Below are positions 6,127 through 11,603 of a DNA stretch of 11,857 nucleotides, in pieces. Position numbers and translations under genes: made by a program. The stretch comes from DAOUEH01 sp034430515 (GTDB lineage Bacteria; Chloroflexota; Dehalococcoidia; Dehalococcoidales; RBG-16-60-22): positions 1 through 11,857 of the forward strand of contig DAOUEP010000072.1 in assembly GCA_034430515.1 (NCBI GenBank), in the 5' to 3' direction. The notes beneath the pieces were generated by a model. The model did not search any database. It worked only from the letters and a program-made list of their open reading frames with translations, and had not been told where the DNA came from. How positions within the stretch are numbered: position 1 is the first letter of the stretch; each line of letters opens with the position of its first letter.

Positions 6127-6586
6127 GGCGCTTCTTTTCCCGGACTTCATCGGGTTGATTGTCCGCGGCTGCGGCGACGAACTGCTTGGCGGTGGCCTCG
6201 GCGATGACGGTGCCGTCGCGGAGGCAGACGCGTCCCTCGGTCTCGATGAGCTTGTGGCGCTGGCGGGTGACCCGCGCCGTGACCACCAGCGGCGCCGTGA
6301 CGGCCACGGGCTGGCGCAGGCGGGTGGTGATGCTGGCGGTGAGGCAGGTCTCGCCGGTGGCGTAGGCGGCGTTGCTCATCGCCTCGTCCAGCAGGCAGCC
6401 CAGGATGCCGCCGTGGAGCAGGCCCGGCCAGCCCTGGTGGGCCTTGTCCGGCGTGAACTCGGTCTTAATCGTGTCGCCGTCGCGGGTGAACTTGAGCTTG
6501 AGGCCGATGGGGTTGTTCTGGCCGCAGCCGAAACAGAGCCCCTCGGCGAGGTCGTTGTTCAGCGTTACCTTGGGTATAGTTACCAT
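6119..6586 (-). CDS. PaaI-type hotdog-fold acyl-CoA thioesterase
   Basis: A 155-residue single hotdog domain of the PaaI/YbgC-like thioesterase group, expected to hydrolyse acyl- or aryl-CoA thioesters in the cytoplasm. The diagnostic GLLHGGILGCLLDEAM (55-70) carries HGG (58-60) and the acidic catalytic pair D67/E68. Near the start, CFGCGQNNPIGLKLKF (18-33) is typical of a subgroup with N-terminal CxxC-like cysteines (C18, C21). GGAG lies about 7 nt before the ATG. The gene starts 16 bp after thiL ends and overlaps the HAD gene by 8 bp. The substrate is unknown. No phenylacetate or benzoate genes are nearby to suggest an aromatic role, so a housekeeping proofreading job is as likely. Confidence 0.93.
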   Translation of the reverse strand: MVTIPKVTLNNDLAEGLCFGCGQNNPIGLKLKFTRDGDTIKTEFTPDKAHQGWPGLLHGGILGCLLDEAMSNAAYATGETCLTASITTRLRQPVAVTAPLVVTARVTRQRHKLIETEGRVCLRDGTVIAEATAKQFVAAAADNQPDEVREKKRHV

Positions 6587-6602
6587 GAAATATCTCCGCT
6601 AG

Positions 6603-7592
6603 CTAAAAGTGTGTCCAGCCCGCCTCCGGCGGCGTGACGGGGCGGCCCTGGCCGTCGGTGATTTCTATCTTTTCCGGCGTATCTGTAACCTCACCGATGA
6701 CGGTGATGGGGCAGCCGGCCTCGCTCTTGACGCGGGCGACTAGCTCCGGCGGGCCGGTGAAGAGCAGTTCGTACTCCTCGCCGCCCCCCAGGGCCAGGTC
6801 GCGCGCTTGCTTGCCGAAGTGCTCGCGCACCGCCGGGTGCACCGGCAGGCTGGCGGCGTTGAGGCGGGCGCCCACCCGGCTGGCCTTACAGATATGCCCC
6901 AGGTCGGCCAGCAGGCCGTCGCTGGTATCCACGGCCGCCCGGATGCCGCTTTCTACGAGCCGCCGTCCTTCGGCCAGGCGCGGTCGGGGGCGCAGGAAGG
7001 CGTTTCTCAGATAGGCGGCCGCTTCCTGGGGCAGTTTGAGGTTATCCTTAAGCATCTTGAGTCCGGCGGCGGCGCTGCCCGTATGGCCGGTAACGGCGAT
7101 GGCGTCGCCGGGGCGGGCGGCGTCGCGGCGCAGGACGGCGCCGGTGGGGCTGGCGCCGAGGACGGTAATGGTGATTGTAATAATGGGGGCGCGGCTGACA
7201 TTGCCGCCGACAATGGCGACCCGCGACTCGCCGGCCAGCGCCAGCATCCCCTCGTAAAGCCCGGCGACGGCGTCCACCTCGGTATCCGGCGGCAGCGACA
7301 GGGCGACCAGAGCGTAGCGGGGCTCGCCGCCCATGGCGGCGATGTCGCTGAGATTGATGGCCAGCGACTTCCAGCCCACCTCCGGCCAGGTGGCCGTCTC
7401 CGGCGCAAAGTGCACCCCCTCGACCATCGTGTCCACGGTGGCCAGCTGGACGGAGGCGTCGCCGCGCCAGGCGGCGGCATCGTCGCCGATGCCCAGAACG
7501 AGGTCGGCGGGCACCTGGTAGCCCCTGGCCTCGGCAATCATTTTGGCTAGGAGGTCAATCAGCCCGAACTCGCCCAGTTCCGAGACTTTCAT
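6603..7592 (-). CDS. thiL: Thiamine-monophosphate kinase ThiL
   Basis: Phosphorylates thiamine monophosphate to thiamine pyrophosphate with ATP, the last step of de novo thiamine biosynthesis. The 329 residues cover the PurM/SelD-like AIRS fold: GEFGLIDLLA at the N-terminus, GIGDDAA (34-40), TVDTMVEGVHF (52-62), NLSDIAAMGGEP (79-90), DTSDGLLADLGH (about 220) and GGGEEYELLFT (about 266). The loop that commonly reads GGDT in ThiL is GGNVSR here, replacing one possible metal-binding Asp with Asn. That variation occurs in ThiL relatives and does not by itself argue against function. No Shine-Dalgarno precedes the ATG. A TATACT box ends 7 nt upstream, so the mRNA may be leaderless. First gene of the four-gene minus-strand run. 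No thiamine riboswitch can fit in so short a leader. Confidence 0.96.
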   Translation of the reverse strand: MKVSELGEFGLIDLLAKMIAEARGYQVPADLVLGIGDDAAAWRGDASVQLATVDTMVEGVHFAPETATWPEVGWKSLAINLSDIAAMGGEPRYALVALSLPPDTEVDAVAGLYEGMLALAGESRVAIVGGNVSRAPIITITITVLGASPTGAVLRRDAARPGDAIAVTGHTGSAAAGLKMLKDNLKLPQEAAAYLRNAFLRPRPRLAEGRRLVESGIRAAVDTSDGLLADLGHICKASRVGARLNAASLPVHPAVREHFGKQARDLALGGGEEYELLFTGPPELVARVKSEAGCPITVIGEVTDTPEKIEITDGQGRPVTPPEAGWTHF

Positions 7593-7599
7593 ACTGAAA

Positions 7600-7605
7600 A
7601 GTATA
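7600..7605 (-). promoter_or_regulatory. -10 box of thiL, implying a leaderless transcript
   Basis: TATACT on the minus strand (7605-7600) is separated from the thiL ATG by only 7 nt, so transcription should start at or within a base or two of the start codon. No good -35 is found 17 nt upstream. The spacing is that expected of leaderless genes. Confidence 0.5.
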
Positions 7606-7654
7606 GCATATTGAACAGAGGTGGACTATTTGGAGAGGCGTGCGCTCAGTTTAC

Positions 7655-7979
7655 TTTTATACCTCACCCCCTTAATCCCCCTCTCCAAACTCAGTATCAG
7701 AAAAACCCTTGATATTTTGTTTGGAGAGGGGGAATTTGTTTTTAGAAGAGGGGCTTCGCCCCTCTTAAACACCCGGCGGGGTAAGGGGAGAGATAGCTTA
7801 TCCTCTCCCGTTGTGGGGAGAGGACACACCTTCGGGCTAAGCCTCCGGGCTGGATTCCCGCTTTCGCGGGAATGACAATGCCGTTGGGGCAAAGGGGTGG
7901 CATCTACGGGCTAAGCCGCCGATGTGCCGAGGGTGGCCTGGGTGGGAATAGATAACACCGAAAGGGGAGGGGTGGGGAG
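7655..7979 (+). repeat. R2: hairpin-rich intergenic repeat, about 325 bp
   Basis: Second near-complete copy, filling the divergent thiL-yjbQ gap. Hairpin 1 is 7676-7690 / 7719-7733 (15 bp, same stem sequence as in R1 apart from the loop). Hairpin 2 is AAGAGGGGC / GCCCCTCTT (7746-7754 / 7758-7766). Against R1 this stem differs at two positions, and both have compensating changes in the partner arm. Hairpin 3 is TCCTCTCCC / GGGAGAGGA (7801-7809 / 7816-7824), followed by CGGGCTAAGCC. The tail has CGGGCTAAGCCGCCGATGT (7907-7925) and GGGTGGGAATAGATAAC (7940-7956). The left end (CCTCACCCCC) and right end (GGGGTGGGGAGG) are imperfect inverted repeats. No credible protein is encoded. Confidence 0.85.
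7854..7873 (+). repeat. dRS3-like 20-bp inverted repeat nested in R2
   Basis: ATTCCCGCTTTCGCGGGAAT is an 8-bp stem (ATTCCCGC / GCGGGAAT) with loop TTTC. It fits the ATTCCC-N8-GGGAAT form known from Neisseria dRS3 and from dispersed repeats in many other bacteria. It is absent from R1, so it was either inserted in R2 or lost from R1. Antisense reading produces the HSRESGNP peptide string often seen as a spurious protein in databases. Confidence 0.75.
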
Positions 7980-7982
7980 GCT

Positions 7983-8010
7983 TGCCCCTCGCATGATTAA
8001 AGTGTAGGAT
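7983..8010 (+). promoter_or_regulatory. Possible promoter of yjbQ
   Basis: TTGCCC (7983-7988), a 16-nt spacer and TAGGAT (8005-8010), 4 of 6 to each consensus. It begins 4 bp after the end of repeat R2. Only a moderate match. Confidence 0.35.
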
Positions 8011-8034
8011 AGGGAAAATAGTAGGGGATGAGCC

Positions 8035-8433
8035 ATGCTTAAGAAGATTGACATAAAGACAAGCTCACGGGTTGAGTTCGTGGACATTACCGCCCGTGTC
8101 CTCGAGGCCGTCGGCGCCAGCGGCGTGGCCAGCGGCACCTGCCGCGTCTACTGCCCCCACACTACCGCCGGCATCACCGTCAACGAGCACGCCGACCCGG
8201 CCGTCGCCGCCGATATCGCCGCCGGGCTGGATAGGGCCGTCCCGCAGAACGAGAGCTACCGCCACGCCGAGGGCAACTCCCCGGCCCACATCAAGGCCAG
8301 CCTCATGGGGGCCAGCGCCACGCTCTTCGTCGAGGGCGGGACGCTCGCCCTGGGAACGTGGCAGGGGGTCTTCCTGGCCGAGTTCGACGGGCCGCGGCGA
8401 CGCCAGGTCTGGGTTAAAGTCACCGAGGATTGA
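8035..8433 (+). CDS. YjbQ/UPF0047 family protein
   Basis: A 132-residue single-domain protein with all the family signatures: CPHTTAGITVNEHADP (about 40-55), EGNSPAHIKASLMG (79-92) and LGTWQGVFLAEFDGPRRRQV (105-124). The conserved His, Asp and Glu residues (H42, E51, H52, D54) fit the presumed metal/active site. The true role is unsettled. The E. coli homologue was reported to have weak thiamine-phosphate synthase activity. It is therefore suggestive that the gene is divergent from thiL, though they are separated by repeat R2 and do not share an operon. AGGGG lies 7 nt before the ATG. Its stop is followed after 50 bp by the SDR gene, which has its own promoter. Confidence 0.94.
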   Translation: MLKKIDIKTSSRVEFVDITARVLEAVGASGVASGTCRVYCPHTTAGITVNEHADPAVAADIAAGLDRAVPQNESYRHAEGNSPAHIKASLMGASATLFVEGGTLALGTWQGVFLAEFDGPRRRQVWVKVTED

Positions 8434-8466
8434 CCGCCCCAAAATTGGCTATACCTCGCCGCTCTA

Positions 8467-8475
8467 TGTTATAAT
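8467..8475 (+). promoter_or_regulatory. Extended -10 of the SDR/steroid-reductase operon, implying a leaderless transcript
   Basis: TGT-TATAAT (8467-8475) is a perfect extended -10. TTGGCT at 8445-8450 is a possible -35 with a long 19-nt spacer. The ATG at 8484 follows 8 nt after the -10 and has no Shine-Dalgarno, so transcription and translation probably start at the same base. Confidence 0.6.
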
Positions 8476-8483
8476 CCCTAGCA

Positions 8484-9497
8484 ATGACCACCGTGATAAC
8501 CGGCGCCAGCGGGCATGTCGGCGCCAACCTGGTACGCGCCCTCATCGCGCGGGGACAGCCCATCCGCTGCCTGATGCACCGCAGCCACCGCGCCCTGGAC
8601 GGGCTGGACGCCGAGGTCGTCCGCGGCGATATCCTCGATACGGACTCGCTCGTTGATGCCTTCCGGGGCGCCGCTACCATCTACCACCTGGCCGCCCGTA
8701 TCTCCCTCGACGCTGCCGAAGAGCCGGAGGTGATGCGGATTAATGTCGAGGGTACGCGCAACGTCATCGCCGCCTGCCGGCGCGCCGGGGTAAAACGCCT
8801 CGTCCATTTCAGCTCCATCCACGCCCTGGACCAGGAGCCTTTCGCGACGCCGGTGGACGAGTCCCGCCCGCGGGTAACATCGCATCGCTGCCCGCCCTAC
8901 GACCGCTCCAAGGCCGCCGCCGAAGAGCTGGTGCGGCGGGCCATTGCCGACGGGTTGGACGCCGTTATCATCAACCCCACCGCCGTCCTCGGCCCCTACG
9001 ATTACCAGCCGTCCTACATCGGCGAGGCCATCCTCAACATGGCGCAGCGCCGGCTACCGGCGCTGGTGACCGGCGGGTTCGACTGGGTGGACGTGCGCGA
9101 CGTGGTGGCCGGGGCGATGGTCGCTGCCGAAAAGGCCCCGCCGGGCGCCGCTTACCTCCTTTCCGGCCACTGGGTCTCCATGTGCGATATCGCCGCCATG
9201 GTGGCCGGGCTTACCGGCGCCGCCCCGCCGAAGTTCGTCTGCCCCCTCTGGCTGGCCCGCGCCAGCGCCCCGCTCATCCAGGGCCTCAGCCGCCTCAGCC
9301 GCCGCCGCCCCCTTTATACCAGCGTCTCGCTTAGGGCGCTGCGGAGCAACCGTAATATCAGCCACGCCCGGGCCGCCCGCGATCTGGGCTACCGGCCGCG
9401 CCCCTTTAGGGAGACGCTGGCCGACACGCTGGACTGGTTCCGCCAGAACGGCAATCTCCCCGCCGCGGCGGGGGCAGTATCCCGAGGCAGGGCATGA
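8484..9497 (+). CDS. Extended-SDR NAD(P)-dependent oxidoreductase/epimerase (3-beta-HSD / dihydroflavonol-reductase-like)
   Basis: A 337-residue Rossmann-fold enzyme. The cofactor motif TGASGHVG is at 6-13, D49 (RGDILD) lies near the adenine site, and YHLAARIS is at 67-74. The SDR triad is S110/S111 (HFSSIHA), Y139 and K143 (YDRSK). NPTAVLGPYD (about 169) and WVDVRDV (about 194) are typical of the 3-beta-hydroxysteroid dehydrogenase/DFR and HpnA-like branch rather than sugar-nucleotide epimerases. The C-terminal substrate region contains a basic stretch near 270. Its stop overlaps the next gene's start as ATGA (9494-9497), so it is translationally coupled to a steroid 5-alpha-reductase homologue. 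That makes a steroid, sterol-like or polyprenoid substrate plausible, but this is inference. The exact reaction is not determined. Confidence 0.93.
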   Translation: MTTVITGASGHVGANLVRALIARGQPIRCLMHRSHRALDGLDAEVVRGDILDTDSLVDAFRGAATIYHLAARISLDAAEEPEVMRINVEGTRNVIAACRRAGVKRLVHFSSIHALDQEPFATPVDESRPRVTSHRCPPYDRSKAAAEELVRRAIADGLDAVIINPTAVLGPYDYQPSYIGEAILNMAQRRLPALVTGGFDWVDVRDVVAGAMVAAEKAPPGAAYLLSGHWVSMCDIAAMVAGLTGAAPPKFVCPLWLARASAPLIQGLSRLSRRRPLYTSVSLRALRSNRNISHARAARDLGYRPRPFRETLADTLDWFRQNGNLPAAAGAVSRGRA

Positions 9498-10252
9498 CCG
9501 AACACACCGTCTACAACGGCCTGCTGCTGGGCTGGCTCGCCCTGGCCGTGGTCACCTTCGCGGCGCTGTTCTTCGTCACCGCTCCCTACGGGCGGCACGC
9601 CCGCCGCGGCTGGGGGCCGAGCGTGGGCAACCGGCTGGGCTGGGTGCTCATGGAGGCGGCGGCCCCGCTGACCTTCGCCGTCTGCGCCTGGCTGGGTAAC
9701 GGCCTCACCACGACGACACTGGTCCTGCTGATACTCTGGGAGACGCACTACCTGCACCGGGCCTTTCTCTATCCCTTCAGCCTGCGCGGCGAGGCGCGGC
9801 ACATGCCCATCTCGATTGTGGCCTTCGGGCTGCTCTTCAATCTAATGAATGGCTATCTCAACGGCCGCTACATCTTTACCTTCTCCGGGGGCTACGCCGA
9901 CAGCTGGCTTACCGACCCGCGTTTTATCATCGGGGGGGTTCTTTTCGTCACCGGCTTCGTCCTCAACCGCCGCGCCGACCTGATATTGCGCTCGCTGCGC
10001 CGGCCCGGCGAGTCGGGCTATAAGGTCCCCGACGACTGGTGCTACCGCTGGGTATCCTGCCCCAACTACCTGGGCGAGATGGTCATCTGGGTGGGGTGGG
10101 CGCTGGCCACGTGGTCGTTGCCGGGGCTGCTCTTCGCCTTCTGGACGGTGGCCAACCTGCTGCCGCGGGCGCGCGCCAACCATCGCTGGTACCGCGAGCA
10201 TTTCCCCGACTACCCGCCGGGGCGCAAGGCCCTGCTGCCGGGTATCTGGTAG
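9494..10252 (+). CDS. Membrane steroid 5-alpha-reductase (SRD5A) family protein
   Basis: A 252-residue polytopic membrane protein with roughly six to seven hydrophobic spans (about 8-30, 48-68, 71-90, 105-124, 143-158, 194-224). It resembles the human 5-alpha-reductases, as I remember them, along its whole length: PYGRHARRGWGP (31-42), HYLHRAFLYPF (85-95), LRSLRRPGESGYKVP (165-179), NYLGE (191-195), WALATWSLPGLLFAF (202-216) and PPGRKALLPGIW at the end. Glu and Tyr of the catalytic pair (E57, Y91 in human SRD5A2) correspond to E54 and Y86. Cofactor residues matching R171, N193, R227 and Y235 are R169 or R170, N191, R225 and Y233, while the His at 231 becomes N229. It should reduce a conjugated C=C of an enone lipid with NADPH. 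Related isoprenylcysteine methyltransferase folds are less likely given these motifs. Confidence 0.9.
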   Translation: MTEHTVYNGLLLGWLALAVVTFAALFFVTAPYGRHARRGWGPSVGNRLGWVLMEAAAPLTFAVCAWLGNGLTTTTLVLLILWETHYLHRAFLYPFSLRGEARHMPISIVAFGLLFNLMNGYLNGRYIFTFSGGYADSWLTDPRFIIGGVLFVTGFVLNRRADLILRSLRRPGESGYKVPDDWCYRWVSCPNYLGEMVIWVGWALATWSLPGLLFAFWTVANLLPRARANHRWYREHFPDYPPGRKALLPGIW

Positions 10253-10271
10253 GGGACAGGCCAAACGGCAT

Positions 10272-10314
10272 AAAAAAATCACGTCCGGGCAGGTTAAACC
10301 GTACCCGGACGTGA
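10272..10314 (-). terminator. Intrinsic terminator of the zinc-ribbon gene, probably bidirectional
   Basis: An 11-bp perfect stem TCACGTCCGGG (10279-10289) / CCCGGACGTGA (10304-10314) with a 14-nt loop that has a small inner inverted repeat (GGTTAAACC). On the minus strand it is followed at once by a run of seven T residues, giving a classic Rho-independent terminator for the zinc-ribbon gene. On the plus strand it lies 26 bp past the steroid-reductase stop, with a poorer T-rich tail (TTGTTTCGCCTT). Confidence 0.88.
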
Positions 10315-10332
10315 CGCGTTGTTTCGCCTTAG

Positions 10333-10620
10333 TTAGCGACTGGGGCGGATTTTGCGGAAGCAGTCGCTGCAGTAGACCGGCTTGTCGCCGCGGGGCTGGA
10401 AGGGGACTTCGGTCTCTTTGCCGCACTCGGCGCAGACCGCGGGGAACATCTGGCGGGGGGCTCCGTAGCCACGATCGGCCTTCCTGGCCTGGCGGCAATC
10501 GGGGCAGCGCTTGGGCTCGTTGACGTAGCCCTTGGACTGGAAGAACTCCTGGTCTTCGGCGCTATGAGTGAACGTGGCGCCGCAGTCGGAGCACTGGAGT
10601 GTTTTGTCCTGGAAACTCAC
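10333..10620 (-). CDS. Double zinc-ribbon protein with CxxC-x17-CxxC domain
   Basis: A 95-residue basic, soluble protein with four CxxC pairs. C10/C13 and C39/C42 form an N-terminal zinc ribbon (QCSDCGATF ... RCPDCR). C63/C66 and C84/C87 form the second, with exactly 17 residues between pairs (CAEC ... CSDC), the defining spacing of the CxxC-x17-CxxC family. Function is not established. Such small ribbons usually bind nucleic acid or act as metal or protein adaptors. The GTG start at 10618-10620 is set by a strong GAGGAGG 7 nt upstream. It has its own promoter near 10736-10744, a long leader and a strong terminator, so it is a monocistronic gene. Confidence 0.9.
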   Translation of the reverse strand: MSFQDKTLQCSDCGATFTHSAEDQEFFQSKGYVNEPKRCPDCRQARKADRGYGAPRQMFPAVCAECGKETEVPFQPRGDKPVYCSDCFRKIRPSR

Positions 10621-10744
10621 TGGATGGCCTCCTCTCTTTAGTATTTGTTAGAGTTCGGGTCATCCAATGCCTGACTAGGGTCCGTTTTAGTGGCCACTAT
10701 GAGCTTGTAATAACCTAAACCTAAACTCATTTCGTATTATACCA
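10621..10744 (-). promoter_or_regulatory. Promoter and long leader of the zinc-ribbon gene
   Basis: On the minus strand an extended -10 TGG-TATAAT (10744-10736) gives a start near 10729 and a leader of about 109 nt, long for this window. The leader has the palindrome AGTGGCCACT (10689-10698) and two adjacent TTTAGG units (10711-10724). TGGATG (10666-10661) is complementary to CATCCA (10626-10621) just before the GTG. That last pairing would loop out the Shine-Dalgarno. No -35 is obvious. No known riboswitch or cold-shock element is recognised. Confidence 0.5.
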
Positions 10745-10772
10745 TAAAAAATCTTGGTTGGGGAGGGGGTGG

Positions 10773-10786
10773 GGAGGAAATCCTCC
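10773..10786. repeat. 14-bp palindrome at the dtxR-type gene stop
   Basis: GGAGGAAATCCTCC is self-complementary (GGAGGA/TCCTCC) and ends on the first base of the TAG stop of the regulator gene. A T-run on the minus strand occurs only about 22 nt further, so it is at best a poor terminator. Confidence 0.35.
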
Positions 10787-11442
10787 TAGAGCGGCTTGAC
10801 CATGATGAGCGAGGCCGCCTCGCGCCCGATAGCTTTAGAAGTATCATCAACCTCAACGGTCAGCGTGCCGTCGTAGTCCGCCTTCTCCACCACCCGGATG
10901 GTCGCGCCGGGCGTCAGGCCCAGGCTGGTCAGGTAGCGCAAGAAGTCGGCGTTGTGCTCCACGATGACGTTGGCCACCCGCGCCGACTGGCCGGCTTCCA
11001 GGCTGGCCAGGGTCAGGCTGGAGGTGGCGGCGTAGTCGAGGTCTTTGTCCGGTATGGGGCTGCCGTGGGGGCAGACCCGGGGGTTTTCCAGGAAATCGGC
11101 CAGCCGGTCGGCCACCAGGTCGTCGGTGGCGTGCTCCAGGGCGCAGGCGTGCCGGTAGATGTCCTCCCAGCCGATGCCCAGGTGCCGGTGCAGGAAGACC
11201 TCCCAGAGGCGGTGGCGCCGCGTCAGCTGGAGAAAGCGCTGCCGTCCCTCCGCGGTGAGGCTGGCGCCGCCGTAGGGGGTGTGCTCCACCAGCCCCTTTT
11301 CCGAAAGGCGGTGCAGCATCTCGCTGACCGAGGCCAGCGAGACACCCATGCTCTGTGCAATGGACGAGGTGCTGACGGGGCTCTCCCGCTCCTCCAGCGC
11401 GCCGATGGACTCCAGATATTCCTCTACGGTAAGCTGGCTCAA
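10786..11442 (-). CDS. DtxR/MntR-family metal-dependent transcriptional regulator
   Basis: A 218-residue repressor with three parts: winged helix (about 1-65, SSIAQSMGVSLASVSEMLHR as recognition region), metal-binding/dimerisation domain (about 66-140) and C-terminal SH3/FeoA-like domain (about 150-218). Primary metal ligands fit the family: E8 and E11 at the N-terminus, H77, then C100-x2-E103-H104. C100 matches the iron-sensing DtxR/IdeR type (MntR has Glu), whereas acidic E8 resembles MntR Asp8 more than DtxR Met10, so metal preference is ambiguous. Divergence from feoA argues for Fe(II) control of iron uptake. The start is TTG (11440-11442) with GGAGGG 6 nt upstream. It has its own promoter TTGACA-17-TAAACT. 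Confidence 0.95.
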   Translation of the reverse strand: MSQLTVEEYLESIGALEERESPVSTSSIAQSMGVSLASVSEMLHRLSEKGLVEHTPYGGASLTAEGRQRFLQLTRRHRLWEVFLHRHLGIGWEDIYRHACALEHATDDLVADRLADFLENPRVCPHGSPIPDKDLDYAATSSLTLASLEAGQSARVANVIVEHNADFLRYLTSLGLTPGATIRVVEKADYDGTLTVEVDDTSKAIGREAASLIMVKPL

Positions 11443-11481
11443 AACAGGCCCTCCGCGGCGGTAATACTCACACTACTTCAA

Positions 11482-11510
11482 AGTTTACCACAATAATTAG
11501 GGCGTGTCAA
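11482..11510 (-). promoter_or_regulatory. Promoter of the DtxR-family regulator
   Basis: On the minus strand, perfect -35 TTGACA (11510-11505), 17-nt spacer, -10 TAAACT (11487-11482, 4 of 6). The start near 11475 leaves about 33 nt to the TTG start codon. Confidence 0.65.
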
Positions 11511-11540
11511 TACTACAAGGAGGAAGGTCTAAAAATAATA

Positions 11541-11559
11541 TTAGGCTACCCTTGACTTT
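11541..11559 (+). promoter_or_regulatory. Possible DtxR-type operator overlapping the feoA -35
   Basis: TTAGGCTACCCTTGACTTT agrees with the DtxR/IdeR consensus TTAGGTTAGCCTAACCTAA at 12 of 19 positions. The left half is good (9 of 11), the right half poor. It covers the feoA -35 (11552-11557), where a repressor would act. The match is by eye and modest. Confidence 0.3.
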
Positions 11560-11581
11560 TAGTGGCGAACTTTGCTATAAT
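11552..11581 (+). promoter_or_regulatory. Promoter of feoA
   Basis: TTGACT (11552-11557), an 18-nt spacer and a perfect TATAAT (11576-11581) preceded by TGC, i.e. an extended -10. The start near 11588 gives a leader of about 16 nt to the ATG at 11604. Confidence 0.75.
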
Positions 11582-11603
11582 GCCCTATAGAGAAGACTAT
11601 TCG

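Noticed and set aside
5458..6150. HAD hydrolase starting at ATG 6150
   Set aside because: It has no Shine-Dalgarno and would add an atypical basic N-terminus. ATG 6126 begins directly before the family-conserved strand.
7593..7654. Thiamine (TPP) riboswitch upstream of thiL
   Set aside because: The likely leaderless start leaves no room for an aptamer, and no THI-box sequence is visible.
7626..7892. Minus-strand 88-codon frame containing HSRESGNP
   Set aside because: It is a translation of repeat R2 and the dRS3-like hairpin, a well-known type of spurious protein.
10756..10778. G-rich tract as a G-quadruplex or a fragment of the R-repeat tail
   Set aside because: Only three runs of three or more G are present, and the similarity to the R tail is limited to simple G-run sequence.
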